The notes under the pieces: model-generated
What the model saw: only the letters and a program-made list of their open reading frames with translations
Told to the model about the DNA's origin: nothing
The model's database searches: none
Translations under genes and position numbers: made by a program
Shown here: positions 48,145 through 57,593 of the stretch, one piece after another
How positions within the stretch are numbered: the stretch's first letter is position 1
Layout of the letters: the number at the start of each line of letters is the position of its first letter
Assembly (NCBI RefSeq): GCF_000613865.1
Contig: NZ_BAJU01000004.1
Location: forward strand, 80,969-144,968
Reading direction: 5' to 3'
DNA length: 64,000 nucleotides
Origin: Acetobacter okinawensis JCM 25146
GTDB taxonomy: Bacteria > Pseudomonadota > Alphaproteobacteria > Acetobacterales > Acetobacteraceae

Positions 48145-49137
48145 GTGAGTCAACTGGTGGAAGACTGCATGAATGGCAAACTGAGCAGGAAAAACATGGC
48201 AGATGATGATATTCTGCCGCCCCCGGTTCATCACCAAGCCCCACCCACAAGCGACGCCTGCATCCAGCAATCATGGGAGCGTTGCGCCTCTTCCTATAAT
48301 CTGGACCCTTCACAGGGCTGGATAGCCGATGTGTTATCCGGGGCCGAATTCCGGCAGGCGAGTGGCCGCTCATCGCTGTTACTCAAATCAGCCATGGAAG
48401 AAATGCGGCGGTTGTTTGATCTTGTGCAGGGCATGGGTCTTATGGTGTTGCTGGCTGACCCGGACGCGACCATTCTGGCACGCTGCGCGGATGAAACACA
48501 CTTGTCGGTCTGCCGTCGGCTCCACTTGCGCAAAGGAGCCGTGTGGCATGAATCTGCCGCAGGCACCAATGGCGTTGGTACATGCGTAAAAGAAAAATGT
48601 CCGATATTTCTGGGGCAGGGGGAGCATTGGCGCTTTTGCTTTTCCCTCCTTGCGAGCTATGCCGTACCTGTTTTTGATGCTCAGGGGCATGTGGCAGGCG
48701 CTCTCAATCTGGCAGCATTTAATGGGAACTCGACCAAGCCTTACGCAGCGCTGCTCATGGATACGCTGTTACAGTCCGGGCGCCGTATAGAAGAACAGCT
48801 TTTTCGCACCCATTACGTGGATAAAAAAATATTGACCCTTGGCCCCGCCAATGGCTGCTCAGCCCCGCTGGTCGCCCTGAATGGCGACGGAGAAGTCATT
48901 GGAGCCACCCACGCCAGCAGAGTAATGATGGGGTGGACGGAAAACATGATCAAGGATCACCCCAACCTGTTGAGCGAACTGGAAACAGGCTGTGAAATCA
49001 GCTTGCAAAAAGCAGAAGAAAGCGTTGTCCGTTCTGCATTGGCTGCCAGTCATGGCAATGTGGCCGCAACGGCCCGCAGTCTGGGAATTAGTCGCGCCAC
49101 ATTATACCGTAAGATGAAGGGACTGAATATTCAGTAA
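48145..49137 (+). CDS. GAF-domain regulator with Fis-type helix-turn-helix, no AAA+ domain
   Basis: About 330 residues. The N-terminal part (SWERCASSYNLDPSQGW, then a GAF domain with HESAAGTNGVGTCV and FSLLASYAVPVFDAQGHVAG) is that of AcoR-type activators. It passes directly to a C-terminal Fis-like HTH (ALAASHGNVAATARSLGISR). The central sigma-54-contacting AAA+ domain is absent, so it should act as a sigma-70 regulator or repressor. A GTG at 48145 follows AGAGGA; ATGs at 48169 and 48196 are alternatives. Small-molecule sensing of alcohols or ketones is typical of the family. Confidence 0.85.
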   Translation: MSQLVEDCMNGKLSRKNMADDDILPPPVHHQAPPTSDACIQQSWERCASSYNLDPSQGWIADVLSGAEFRQASGRSSLLLKSAMEEMRRLFDLVQGMGLMVLLADPDATILARCADETHLSVCRRLHLRKGAVWHESAAGTNGVGTCVKEKCPIFLGQGEHWRFCFSLLASYAVPVFDAQGHVAGALNLAAFNGNSTKPYAALLMDTLLQSGRRIEEQLFRTHYVDKKILTLGPANGCSAPLVALNGDGEVIGATHASRVMMGWTENMIKDHPNLLSELETGCEISLQKAEESVVRSALAASHGNVAATARSLGISRATLYRKMKGLNIQ

Positions 49138-49143
49138 GCTGCA

Positions 49144-49683
49144 TTATGGCTGAAAATGAACCTCTACCGGAAAATCAAACACGGCGACACGTTCAAGATA
49201 TGGGCCAGCAAAGCTTTTAAAGGCGTCATGGGCAGGATCAAAATAACGGCTATCAGTCACAATCGGCCGTCCGACATAAAAGTTGCGATCCCCTTGTGAG
49301 TGAAAGGTCACCAGATAGCCTTGCTCAAGCCCAAAATCTACATTTTCACCACTGATCTGCGGACCGGCCTCAATCGATGCAACAACAGCACGTCCGTCCG
49401 GACGGCGCGAGAGTTGGGCAAGAGCAACAAAGCGTTTTGTAACGTCATCGCGTTCAGCCTGAGTAACCTGCGGTTTAAAGCGGAACATCACCAAGTGCCG
49501 TACAATCCCCGGCTTGTAGTCAGTGGCTGTAAAGCGGGCGTCGCCCACACTCCGTGCGTCAGCTCTTACAAGCTGCGCAGTCTGGCTGACCGGCAGGTTC
49601 TGCGCAAACCCATTCTCGGGGTGGATGAAGGCGGTCCCGCTGACCGCCCCCGAACACAATATGACCACGCTGCATTTGAGCAT
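49144..49683 (-). CDS. Exported Dabb (dimeric alpha-beta barrel) domain protein
   Basis: 179 residues. An N-terminal signal-like segment precedes a stress-responsive A/B barrel domain beginning PGIVRHLVMFRFKPQVTQAE and including DFGLEQGYLVTFHSQGDRNF and FDPAHDAFKSFAGPYLERVA. Function is unknown; plant and bacterial members are stress proteins, some are cyclases. It follows the aldo-keto reductase gene by 29 bases and probably shares its transcript. Confidence 0.8.
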   Translation of the reverse strand: MLKCSVVILCSGAVSGTAFIHPENGFAQNLPVSQTAQLVRADARSVGDARFTATDYKPGIVRHLVMFRFKPQVTQAERDDVTKRFVALAQLSRRPDGRAVVASIEAGPQISGENVDFGLEQGYLVTFHSQGDRNFYVGRPIVTDSRYFDPAHDAFKSFAGPYLERVAVFDFPVEVHFQP

Positions 49684-49712
49684 CAGACACCTGCCAAACT
49701 ACACGATAGGCA

Positions 49713-50759
49713 TCAGGGAGCCGGATTGGAATGAACCTGATGGATCGCATTTATTTTTGCTTCCAGTTCAGGTGTTACAGCCAGCTCTTGCGAGCCGAGA
49801 ATAACCTCCAGTTGTTCAAGGCTTGTAGCGCCAATAATATTTGACGTGACAAAAGGCCTGCTTGTTACAAATGCAATTGCAAGCTGTGTCGGGTCCAGCC
49901 CTTCGCTCCGAGCCAGTGCATGGTACGCGCAAATGGCCTCATCCACACCGGGTTTTTCATACCGTTGAGCACGATTGAAGAGCGTTGTGCGCGCTCCAGC
50001 AGGTCGCGCACCATTAAGGTATTTTCCGGTCAGGTAGCCTTGCGCCAAAGGAGAATAGGCAAGAAGCCCAACATGCTCTCGCAGGGCCATTTCCGCCAGA
50101 CCAATTTCAAACGTCCGGTTGAGAAGGTTATATGCATTCTGGATGGATGCCACACGTGGCAACCCGGTTTTTGAAGCCGCCAGAAAACTGGAAACACCCC
50201 ATGCTGTTTCGTTGGAAAGACCAACATGGCGGATTTTTCCCTCATTAACCAGATCACCCAGCACACCGAGTGTTTCCTCTATGGGTATGGCATCCTCTTG
50301 GGGCAGAGTTGTAAACGTAGTGCCACCTTCTCCAAACAGGCCTATGACTCGGTCGGGCCAATGGAGTTGATAGAGGTCAATATAATCCGTCCCCAGACGG
50401 CGCAGGGAGCCTTCAAGCGCATAGCGTATCTGCCGGGGAGCAAGGCGGGCCTGCTCTCCACCCGGGCGATACCATGGGGAGGACGAACGCCCGACAACCT
50501 TGCTGGCAATCACCAGTCGATCCCGACCGCCTCGGGCTTTAAGCCAGTGACCTATAATAGTTTCGGTAGCGCCATAGGTCTCCGCACGCGGGGGAATAGC
50601 ATAAAGCTCCGCCGTATCAATAAAGTTAGTGCCCCGATCCAGCGCCAGATCAAGCTGGGCATGTCCTTCTGCCTGCGTATTCTGCTGTCCAAATGTCATT
50701 GTGCCCAGGCAGAGTTCACTCACCATAATGCCTGTGCGGCCCAGTTCGCGTTTATGCAT
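49713..50759 (-). CDS. Aldo/keto reductase (Tas-like, NADPH-dependent)
   Basis: 348 residues from MHKRELGRTGIMVSELCLGT. The catalytic tetrad is visible as Asp and Tyr in FIDTAELYAIPP, Lys in LVIASKVVG and His in LYQLHWPDR. The C-terminal NADPH-binding region has FVTSRPFVTSNIIGATSLEQ. The family reduces aldehydes and ketones. Upstream of the chosen start the frame extends ten codons, but family members begin at this Met. Confidence 0.9.
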   Translation of the reverse strand: MHKRELGRTGIMVSELCLGTMTFGQQNTQAEGHAQLDLALDRGTNFIDTAELYAIPPRAETYGATETIIGHWLKARGGRDRLVIASKVVGRSSSPWYRPGGEQARLAPRQIRYALEGSLRRLGTDYIDLYQLHWPDRVIGLFGEGGTTFTTLPQEDAIPIEETLGVLGDLVNEGKIRHVGLSNETAWGVSSFLAASKTGLPRVASIQNAYNLLNRTFEIGLAEMALREHVGLLAYSPLAQGYLTGKYLNGARPAGARTTLFNRAQRYEKPGVDEAICAYHALARSEGLDPTQLAIAFVTSRPFVTSNIIGATSLEQLEVILGSQELAVTPELEAKINAIHQVHSNPAP

Positions 50760-50967
50760 GTCAAAACCTGCCCCGAAAGATGCAAACAATATTTATAATA
50801 TGCGAGGAAAACAAAAATAATACAAGAGCACCGTCAATAAGATAAAAAACAAATTAAAAATAACATTTAATATTATTTGAAATAAAAATGATATTTTTTA
50901 ACCATTGAAATTTTTAAAATGCGCGATTATCATGGAAAATAATTCTGATATTATTTTGGAGGAATGC

Positions 50968-52432
50968 ATGCTTAACCTTGATAACATTAACAAGGCGGTC
51001 TCTTCCGTTCATTTACCAGATTACAATCCTCTGGATATTAAACCCGGCATTGTTCATTTTGGCGTTGGTAATTTTTTTCGGGCGCATGAGGCACTTTATA
51101 TCGACAAAATTCTCCACGCGGAGCCAAACTGGGGCATTGTTGGCGTTGGCCTGACCGACGGCGAGCATTCGCGCAAAAAAGCCGCCATGTTCAAGGTGCA
51201 GGACTGCCTTTACTCCCTCACTGAATGTGCGCCCGACGGCGGGCGTACCGTACGCGTTATTGCCGCACTCCGTGATTATCTGCTGGCAGCACAGGATCCA
51301 CAAAAGGTTTTGGAGCAGCTAAGTAGCCCCAGTACCCGCATTGTCTCCATGACCATAACGGAAGGAGGCTACAATATTAACGAAACAACCGGAGCATTTG
51401 ACCTTGAAAATCCGGCCGTGCAGCATGACCTGCATAATCTGGACAATCCAACAACGATTTTTGGCTACGTCGTGTCGGCCCTGCGCCGCAGACGCAATGC
51501 AGGCCTAAAGGCCTTTACCATTATGTCGTGCGATAATCTGCGCCATAATGGGGACGTTGCACACAAGGCTTTTGTGGGGTTTGCGCAGGCGCATGACCCC
51601 GAACTGGCAGAATGGATTGCACAGAACGCCACATTCCCCAACGCTATGGTGGACCGTATTACGCCAACAGTTACGGCAGATGATGCACGCCAGTTGAATG
51701 ACTACAGCGGGCTGGAAGATGACCTGCCCGTTGTTGCCGAAGATTTTCACCAATGGGTGCTGGAAGATAATTTTGCCGACGGTAGGCCCGATCTGGCACG
51801 CGCTGGCGTGCAGTTCGTATCTGACGTAACGGATTATGAGCATGTCAAAATCCGCATGCTCAACGCCTCTCATATCATGCTCAGCTTCCCGGCCATTCTG
51901 CTGGGATATGCCCATGTCGATCAGGCGGTTAAAGACCCCGCGCTCAAACAGAATGTGGAAAATTTTCTTGTTCGGGATGTCATCCCAACGCTTAAGGCCT
52001 CCGGGGATTGATCTGCACGAATATATGCAAAGCGTGCTCAGCCGTTTTTCCAACCCCGCCATGGCAGACCAGACATTACGCATTGCCAGTGATGGCTGCG
52101 CCAAAATTCAGGTATTCTGGACAGAAACAGTGCGTGACCTCCTGCTTGGGAATAAAGACTGTTCACGCATGGCCTTTGGTATAGCCGCTTATCTGGAAAT
52201 GTTACGTGGCATCTCCACGTCGGGTCAGCATTATCCCATCTCCGAGCCAGCTTATGCGCAGGGCCAGCAAACCCTTATCCACTCAGATGATTATGCAGCC
52301 GGCTTAAAACTACCTGCATTTGACGCATGGCGCGACCTGGACAGTCACATACTGGATCATCAGGTTGTGGAACTGCGCAAAATTATCCGCAATCAGGGCG
52401 TGCTGGCGGCCTTGGCAACGTTACCTGCCTGA
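50968..52432 (+). CDS. NAD-dependent mannitol dehydrogenase family polyol oxidoreductase, frameshifted in this sequence
   Basis: Starts MLNLDNINKAVSSVHLPDYN behind TTTGGAGGAATGC. The Rossmann N-domain has PGIVHFGVGNFFRAHEALYI and the catalytic helix has VKIRMLNASHIMLSFP with Lys, Asn and His in register. The C-terminal part (GCAKIQVFWTETVRDLL) lies in another frame; one extra C at 51998-51999 joins them as LKAPPGIDLHEYMQSVL. Oxidises mannitol to fructose or a related polyol to a ketose. A long-chain dehydrogenase of this type fits polyol use together with the permease at 54294. Confidence 0.88.
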
Positions 52433-52450
52433 CAAATGACCACCAAAAAG

Positions 52451-52477
52451 GGGAGGTTTTGAACGACCTCCCTTTTT
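52451..52477 (+). terminator. Rho-independent terminator after the mannitol dehydrogenase gene
   Basis: GGGAGGT-TTTGAACG-ACCTCCC followed by TTTTT. Confidence 0.88.
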
Positions 52478-52671
52478 ATCATGCTCAGCCACCGGGATTG
52501 CAGCATGCCTTGGTGGTTAGAGGTAACCACGAGCCCCCACATTCTTGTGACCAAACGGAACCGTGCTGCGGGCCTATCGTTAAAAATCAGGACTTTGCCT
52601 GTCAGGTTCGGGACATATCTCTGGGAATGTCTGTGCCCCTGAGGAGGCACTTGCAAACGGAGAGAACGGTC

Positions 52672-54117
52672 ATGACCGCAACGTATCATCTACGCGATGT
52701 AAGTATCGGCATAGATGCCACAGGCACGCGGCCCGAGAGTGATTCCATGGGCACCATCGATGTACCAGCAGGTCATTACTGGGGAGCACAGACACAACGT
52801 AGTCTGGTACATTTTTCCATTGGCCGTGATTTGATGCCTATTGAACTTTGCCGCGCTTACGGGATTGTTAAAAAAGCGGCAGCACAGGTTAATCTGGCTG
52901 ATAACCGCCTACCAAACTGGAAAGCTGCCGCCATTATTCAGGCCGCTGACGAAGTCAGCTCCGGCCTGCTGGATTCCGAATTCCCGCTATTTGTCTGGCA
53001 GACTGGCTCCGGCACCCAGACCAATATGAACGTCAACGAGGTGATAGCCAACCGTGCCATCCAACTATTGGGCGGGCAGATTGGCTCCAAAACACCCGTC
53101 TATCCCAATGACGACGTCAACATGGGTCAATCAAGCAATGACTCTTTTCCCACAGTCATGCATGTGGCGACATTGCTGGAAATTGAAAAAACCCTTTTCC
53201 CCTCAATTGAGGCATTGATCGCCTGCATTCGCACCAAAGCGGAAGGGTGGAATGATGTTATCAAAATGGGACGGACACACCTGCAAGACGCTGTGCCCCT
53301 CACTGTCGGGCAGGAATGGTCGGGGTGGGCTCAACAACTGGATAATGCCTTGGATGCGCTCCGTTCCGCCAGAGCAGGCCTTGCAGAGCTTGCAGCGGGT
53401 GGCACAGCCGTGGGCACAGGGTTGAACGCCCCCAAAGGGTTTGGCAAGGCCATTGCAGAACATATTGCGGTACTCACGGGTCTGCCCTTTGTGACCGCCC
53501 CTAATAAATTTGCGGCTCTTGGAGGGTTGGACGCCATGGTCCGCGCGTCCGCTGGACTGCGTGGACTTGCGGTTGCTTTGATGAAAATTGCCAATGATAT
53601 GCGCTGGCTTGGCTCTGGCCCACGCTGCGGTCTGGCGGAACTGAACCTACCCGAAAACGAACCAGGCTCATCCATTATGCCTGGCAAGGTCAACCCGACG
53701 CAGTGCGAGGCATTGATCATGATTGCAACGCAGGTGTTGGGGAATGATGCCACGGTTGCCTTTGCAGGTGCTCAGGGCAACTTTGAACTCAACGTCATGC
53801 GTCCCGTTATCGCAGCCAATGTTTTGCATTCCATTCGTATTCTAGCCGATGGCTGTCGCAGCTTTTTGCAATTCTCGGTCGAAGGAACCACTTTAAACGA
53901 ACAAAAAATAAAACATTATGTGGACGTGTCAGTCATGCTGGTAACCGCTCTAAGCCCGGTTATTGGCTATGACAAAGCCTCGGCCATTGCGCACCGTGCC
54001 ATGGAAAAGAACGAAACGCTCAGGGAGGCCGCTCTTGCATCTGGGGTGAGCGCTGACGTTTTTGACCAGAATGTGGACCCACGACACATGGTTGGAGAGG
54101 GGCTGGCAGGAGCCTGA
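52672..54117 (+). CDS. fumC: Class II fumarate hydratase
   Basis: 481 residues. Converts fumarate to L-malate in the citric acid cycle without an iron-sulfur cluster. Landmarks are GHYWGAQTQRSLVHFSIG, the substrate loop TGSGTQTNMNVNEVIANRA, the catalytic His region GRTHLQDAVPLTVGQEWSGW and the signature GSSIMPGKVNPTQCEAL. The start at 52672 follows GGAGAGAACGGTC; the frame is open much further upstream through the terminator, but without support. It is oxygen-stable, which suits a strictly aerobic organism. Confidence 0.95.
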   Translation: MTATYHLRDVSIGIDATGTRPESDSMGTIDVPAGHYWGAQTQRSLVHFSIGRDLMPIELCRAYGIVKKAAAQVNLADNRLPNWKAAAIIQAADEVSSGLLDSEFPLFVWQTGSGTQTNMNVNEVIANRAIQLLGGQIGSKTPVYPNDDVNMGQSSNDSFPTVMHVATLLEIEKTLFPSIEALIACIRTKAEGWNDVIKMGRTHLQDAVPLTVGQEWSGWAQQLDNALDALRSARAGLAELAAGGTAVGTGLNAPKGFGKAIAEHIAVLTGLPFVTAPNKFAALGGLDAMVRASAGLRGLAVALMKIANDMRWLGSGPRCGLAELNLPENEPGSSIMPGKVNPTQCEALIMIATQVLGNDATVAFAGAQGNFELNVMRPVIAANVLHSIRILADGCRSFLQFSVEGTTLNEQKIKHYVDVSVMLVTALSPVIGYDKASAIAHRAMEKNETLREAALASGVSADVFDQNVDPRHMVGEGLAGA

Positions 54118-54234
54118 AGCTAAAGCACGCCGGCAATGAGAGGGATATTTATCCAAATTCCAAGAACTTGATGCACATCATTGCTCCCTTTGCTGATGCA
54201 GGAGCAACGTCAACACACTTCTTGGCGGAAGGGG

Positions 54235-54265
54235 AAAAGGGAGGCGTGCTCGCCTCCCTTTTTTT
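54235..54265 (+). terminator. Rho-independent terminator between fumC and the MFS gene
   Basis: AAAAGGGAGGCG-TGCT-CGCCTCCCTTTT is a perfect 12-base stem, followed by TTT. The A-run on the left arm makes it potentially bidirectional for the two convergent genes. Confidence 0.9.
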
Positions 54266-54293
54266 ATCTACCTGATGCAGGATTAACGCATGA

Positions 54294-55637
54294 TCACGCA
54301 GTTTGCTGCGCACCATGAAAATCAGCGGACAAAGACTGTTTTTTCTTTTTTTCCAACATCTGGGTATGACGGCGCGCTTCAGGGGAAATACGCAGGCAAA
54401 GCGTGAGAATACCTGCCACCAGATACAATCCTGAAAAACTCCAGATTACGCCTTCCAGCCCCATACCCAGCCAGGACTCACAAATACTCACCACGGCTGG
54501 ACCAACCCATGTGCTAGCCCCGGCACCCAACCCCAGAATGGACAGTGCTGCGGCTTTTTCCTTGGGGCAGATCAGGGGCATCAAACCCGACATCGGCACA
54601 AAAGCAGCAACGGTCCCCCCGTAAACAAAACCTGCAATGGCAGCTAACATAAAGTTACCCGGATACCATAATGGCACGTAGTAGAAGAGGGGAATGGTGA
54701 CACAACAACCAACACAGCCACCAATCGCAATAACAAAACGATGGCCGAGCTTGTCCGCCAACATACCTGCAGCAAGATTGAACAGAATATTGCCCAGAAA
54801 AATCAGGGACAGCAGATCAAGCCATTGCGATTGAGAAAAATGCAGTTGGTCCACAAAAAAAGCGGGCATGATCGCCAGAAATGCATATTCGGAAGATGTA
54901 TTGACTGTACGAATAATACCGGCAACCAATGTTTTGGGTTCGCGCCACATAATGCTGATCGACCCAAAAAAGACCTGTTTTTTATCCGCGTTCTCGTTCA
55001 CCAGCGGTTTGGCTCCAATAGGCTCACGAACAAACAGGAGAGCCGTAAGACCACCCAGAACAACCAGCCCCAGGGAGCACCAGAACGTCGCCAACTCACC
55101 AATATAGGGAATGGTATAGCGCGCAAACTGCGACCCCAGAGTAGGCAGCCCAGCAGAAAAAGAAAACCAGAACCAGCCCGCAGCAGAACCCAGCATCCGC
55201 GCAGGTGTGGCGGCTGCAATCCAGACCAGAAAGCCGTATGCGAACAATGGGTAAGCAAAGCCACGCAGAGTATAGAACAGAAGCGTCATGGACAGATTGT
55301 CCGGCCCCAGCCCCAATGACAAAAACCCCACCTCCAGCACGGCCCACAGGAGCAGCCCCGCCCACATGGTACGCTTTGGCCCATACAGGTCGGACAATGG
55401 CCCTGCCAGCCATGCAGAGAGCATGACCGTCACGCCATATGTCGTGAACATGAGGTTTACATCACCCTGACTATGCCCATGGTGCAGCATATATGTGTCA
55501 AGGTAACCAGCCTCCACGCCATCGCCGACCATAAACAGCAGCAGGCCAACAAAACCAAAAAAGAGGGGTTGAGGTATGCCCAAAAAGGCGGCGAGACCAC
55601 GTGATTGCGTGGATGACTGAGGGCTTGTCTCTGGCAA
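54294..55637 (-). CDS. MFS permease of the RbtT/DalT/CsbX polyol type
   Basis: 447 residues with 12 membrane segments and a charged C-terminal tail. Segments such as MVGDGVEAGYLDTYMLHHGH and the loop AGPLSDLYGPKRTMW match polyol permeases for ribitol and D-arabitol. The location beside the mannitol dehydrogenase and an aldo-keto reductase suggests import of a sugar alcohol. It is convergent with fumC; the specificity is inferred only. Confidence 0.82.
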   Translation of the reverse strand: MPETSPQSSTQSRGLAAFLGIPQPLFFGFVGLLLFMVGDGVEAGYLDTYMLHHGHSQGDVNLMFTTYGVTVMLSAWLAGPLSDLYGPKRTMWAGLLLWAVLEVGFLSLGLGPDNLSMTLLFYTLRGFAYPLFAYGFLVWIAAATPARMLGSAAGWFWFSFSAGLPTLGSQFARYTIPYIGELATFWCSLGLVVLGGLTALLFVREPIGAKPLVNENADKKQVFFGSISIMWREPKTLVAGIIRTVNTSSEYAFLAIMPAFFVDQLHFSQSQWLDLLSLIFLGNILFNLAAGMLADKLGHRFVIAIGGCVGCCVTIPLFYYVPLWYPGNFMLAAIAGFVYGGTVAAFVPMSGLMPLICPKEKAAALSILGLGAGASTWVGPAVVSICESWLGMGLEGVIWSFSGLYLVAGILTLCLRISPEARRHTQMLEKKKKQSLSADFHGAQQTA

Positions 55638-56102
55638 GACGCTCTCTCCTTATGTATTTTTTGCAGTCTGCTGGTGTAAACAGGCCCTAAGGAGCAAGGG
55701 CGCAGACGTGCGTGATGCAAGTCCGAAATATACATCACGGACTATCAAGAAACGGGCACGAAAATAGGATCGCGCATCACGGGATAAAAAGCACAAGACT
55801 ATGCGCTCTCAGTAATTCATAATCATCATGACGAATCAATTCAAGGAATTTTTTATAAATAAATCCAATGTAGTATAATTTATTCTTAAATAATTATTTT
55901 TACCATTTAATTTTATTTAAATAATTGTAGATTTTGTTTCTTCAATTCACAGATTATTTTCTCAAAATCTTTCAAAAATTTACTTGCCTATTTTTTTTGG
56001 CTTTCCAAAAAATCTTTTCATCACACACAAAGCGGAACATATAATCCGGCACACGATGACGTATTTTTTTATAATGCGTAAAAATATATTTATAACTGTT
56101 GA
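55638..56102 (-). promoter_or_regulatory. AT-rich upstream region of the MFS gene
   Basis: 465 bases without a gene. The part 55840-56100 is strongly AT-rich with A- and T-tracts. It must carry the MFS promoter; no operator, RNA gene or repeat was recognised. Confidence 0.4.
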
Positions 56103-57533
56103 TTATTGTTTTTCCGCATAGTTTTTCTCAAGATCAAGAAGGTCTGAAACCATTTTTTGTAGCGGCGTATTCCAATCGCCCGGTTGAGGCTGCTGATAAA
56201 TACGAAGATTATCATACCACGGCGTATCTGTGCGGCCAGACAGCCAGCGCCAGCATTGGTCAAACCGCGACAACATCCAGACAGGTTTACCGAGCCCTGC
56301 CGCAAGATGAACTACAGACGTATCAACAGATATCACCATATCCAGATTACTGATCAACGCCGCCGTATCATCAAAATCATGCAGTAATTTGGTATGGTTG
56401 ATCAATTTCATCCCTGCTGGGGGCGCTTTGGCCTGAATACCTTTTTCCCCAACCTGTAAACTATAAAACAAAACGTTCGGCACCTGCGCTAATGGAGCAA
56501 GACTTTGCAGGCTGACAGACCTGCGCTGGTCCACAAACTCCACATATCTGACCTCACGGTGTGGAGAACCCGCCCAAACAAGCCCTACGCTTAATGTGGG
56601 CTTTGCTGCGTTGAAAAACACATCCTTATTCAGGCGATCCTTCCATAACGCCACGCGCACCGGGTCGGCTGTCAGGTACCCGTTAGCCAGAGGAATAGTT
56701 TCCAGCGTTGTACCCAGTAAATAAGGCAAACTTCCTACCGAACATTCCAGCTCATGAGGAGGAGGAACATCATCAACCGTAATAAACAACTGTTCGGGAA
56801 AAGAGCGTTGCAGCAATGTCAGCAACTCTTTGCGCACTTTTACAATAATTTTGCCGCCACGCTCTGCTGCGAACGGAATAAAGCGTACAAAGTGCAGCAT
56901 GTCGCCAAAGCCGCCTTCTGTATGAACCAGCAGGGTTTTACCTACAAAGGTCTCCCCCTTCCACAACGTGCCCTGCAGGTTGTGCTTACCAATAATATTG
57001 CTGTTCCAGCGCCATTCATACGCCTCAAACCCTTCTGCGTAACGCCCTTGCGCCAAAAGGGAGAGTGCATAGTTGGTGCGTGACTGCCCATTATCGGGTT
57101 CAAGCTGTATGGCTGCGGCATGAAAATTCTGTGCAAGCGCGTGCCGTCCCTGACAATCCAGAACAACCCCCAGATTGCTCAGCGCCAAACCATGCTGTGG
57201 TTGCAATGTCAGGCATTGCTTAAAGGCGTCGATCGCTCCCGCATAATCCTGCTGTTCATAGAGAACATTACCATAATTGGACCACGCATCAGCCATATCC
57301 GGCTTCAGCCTGACCGCACGGTCAAGCAACTCCTGCGCGGCACGAAACTCCCCTAACGAGCACAGGAGACCACCGTAATTGCTCAGGGCACAGGCATCGT
57401 CAGGATTGCGCCGTAATACGGCCTGATACGCCACAACGGCATCCTGCAAGCGATTGGCTTGCTGCAACGCTACAGCATCCATTGTCTGCAAATCCGACAC
57501 CAAAGGCAGATCAGAAGAAGAATGCTGTGCCAT
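56103..57533 (-). CDS. TPR-repeat protein with O-GlcNAc-transferase-like glycosyltransferase domain
   Basis: 476 residues. About four tetratricopeptide repeats (residues 15-165, for example NPDDACALSNYGGLLCSLGE and KPDMADAWSNYGNVLYEQQD) precede a GT41-like C-terminal half with LVHTEGGFGDMLHFVRFIPF, VGLVWAGSPHREVRY and SNLDMVISVDTSVVHLAAGL. Bacterial proteins of this build are linked to flagellin or surface glycosylation. No flagellar gene lies nearby. It ends 61 bases upstream of trpS in the other direction of reading, both being on the minus strand downstream of trpS. Confidence 0.85.
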   Translation of the reverse strand: MAQHSSSDLPLVSDLQTMDAVALQQANRLQDAVVAYQAVLRRNPDDACALSNYGGLLCSLGEFRAAQELLDRAVRLKPDMADAWSNYGNVLYEQQDYAGAIDAFKQCLTLQPQHGLALSNLGVVLDCQGRHALAQNFHAAAIQLEPDNGQSRTNYALSLLAQGRYAEGFEAYEWRWNSNIIGKHNLQGTLWKGETFVGKTLLVHTEGGFGDMLHFVRFIPFAAERGGKIIVKVRKELLTLLQRSFPEQLFITVDDVPPPHELECSVGSLPYLLGTTLETIPLANGYLTADPVRVALWKDRLNKDVFFNAAKPTLSVGLVWAGSPHREVRYVEFVDQRRSVSLQSLAPLAQVPNVLFYSLQVGEKGIQAKAPPAGMKLINHTKLLHDFDDTAALISNLDMVISVDTSVVHLAAGLGKPVWMLSRFDQCWRWLSGRTDTPWYDNLRIYQQPQPGDWNTPLQKMVSDLLDLEKNYAEKQ

Positions 57534-57593
57534 AAGTTTAAAACCCGGAACTCAGTTGCAATAAAAAGCGATCATACTCCGCGCGCAAGCGTT

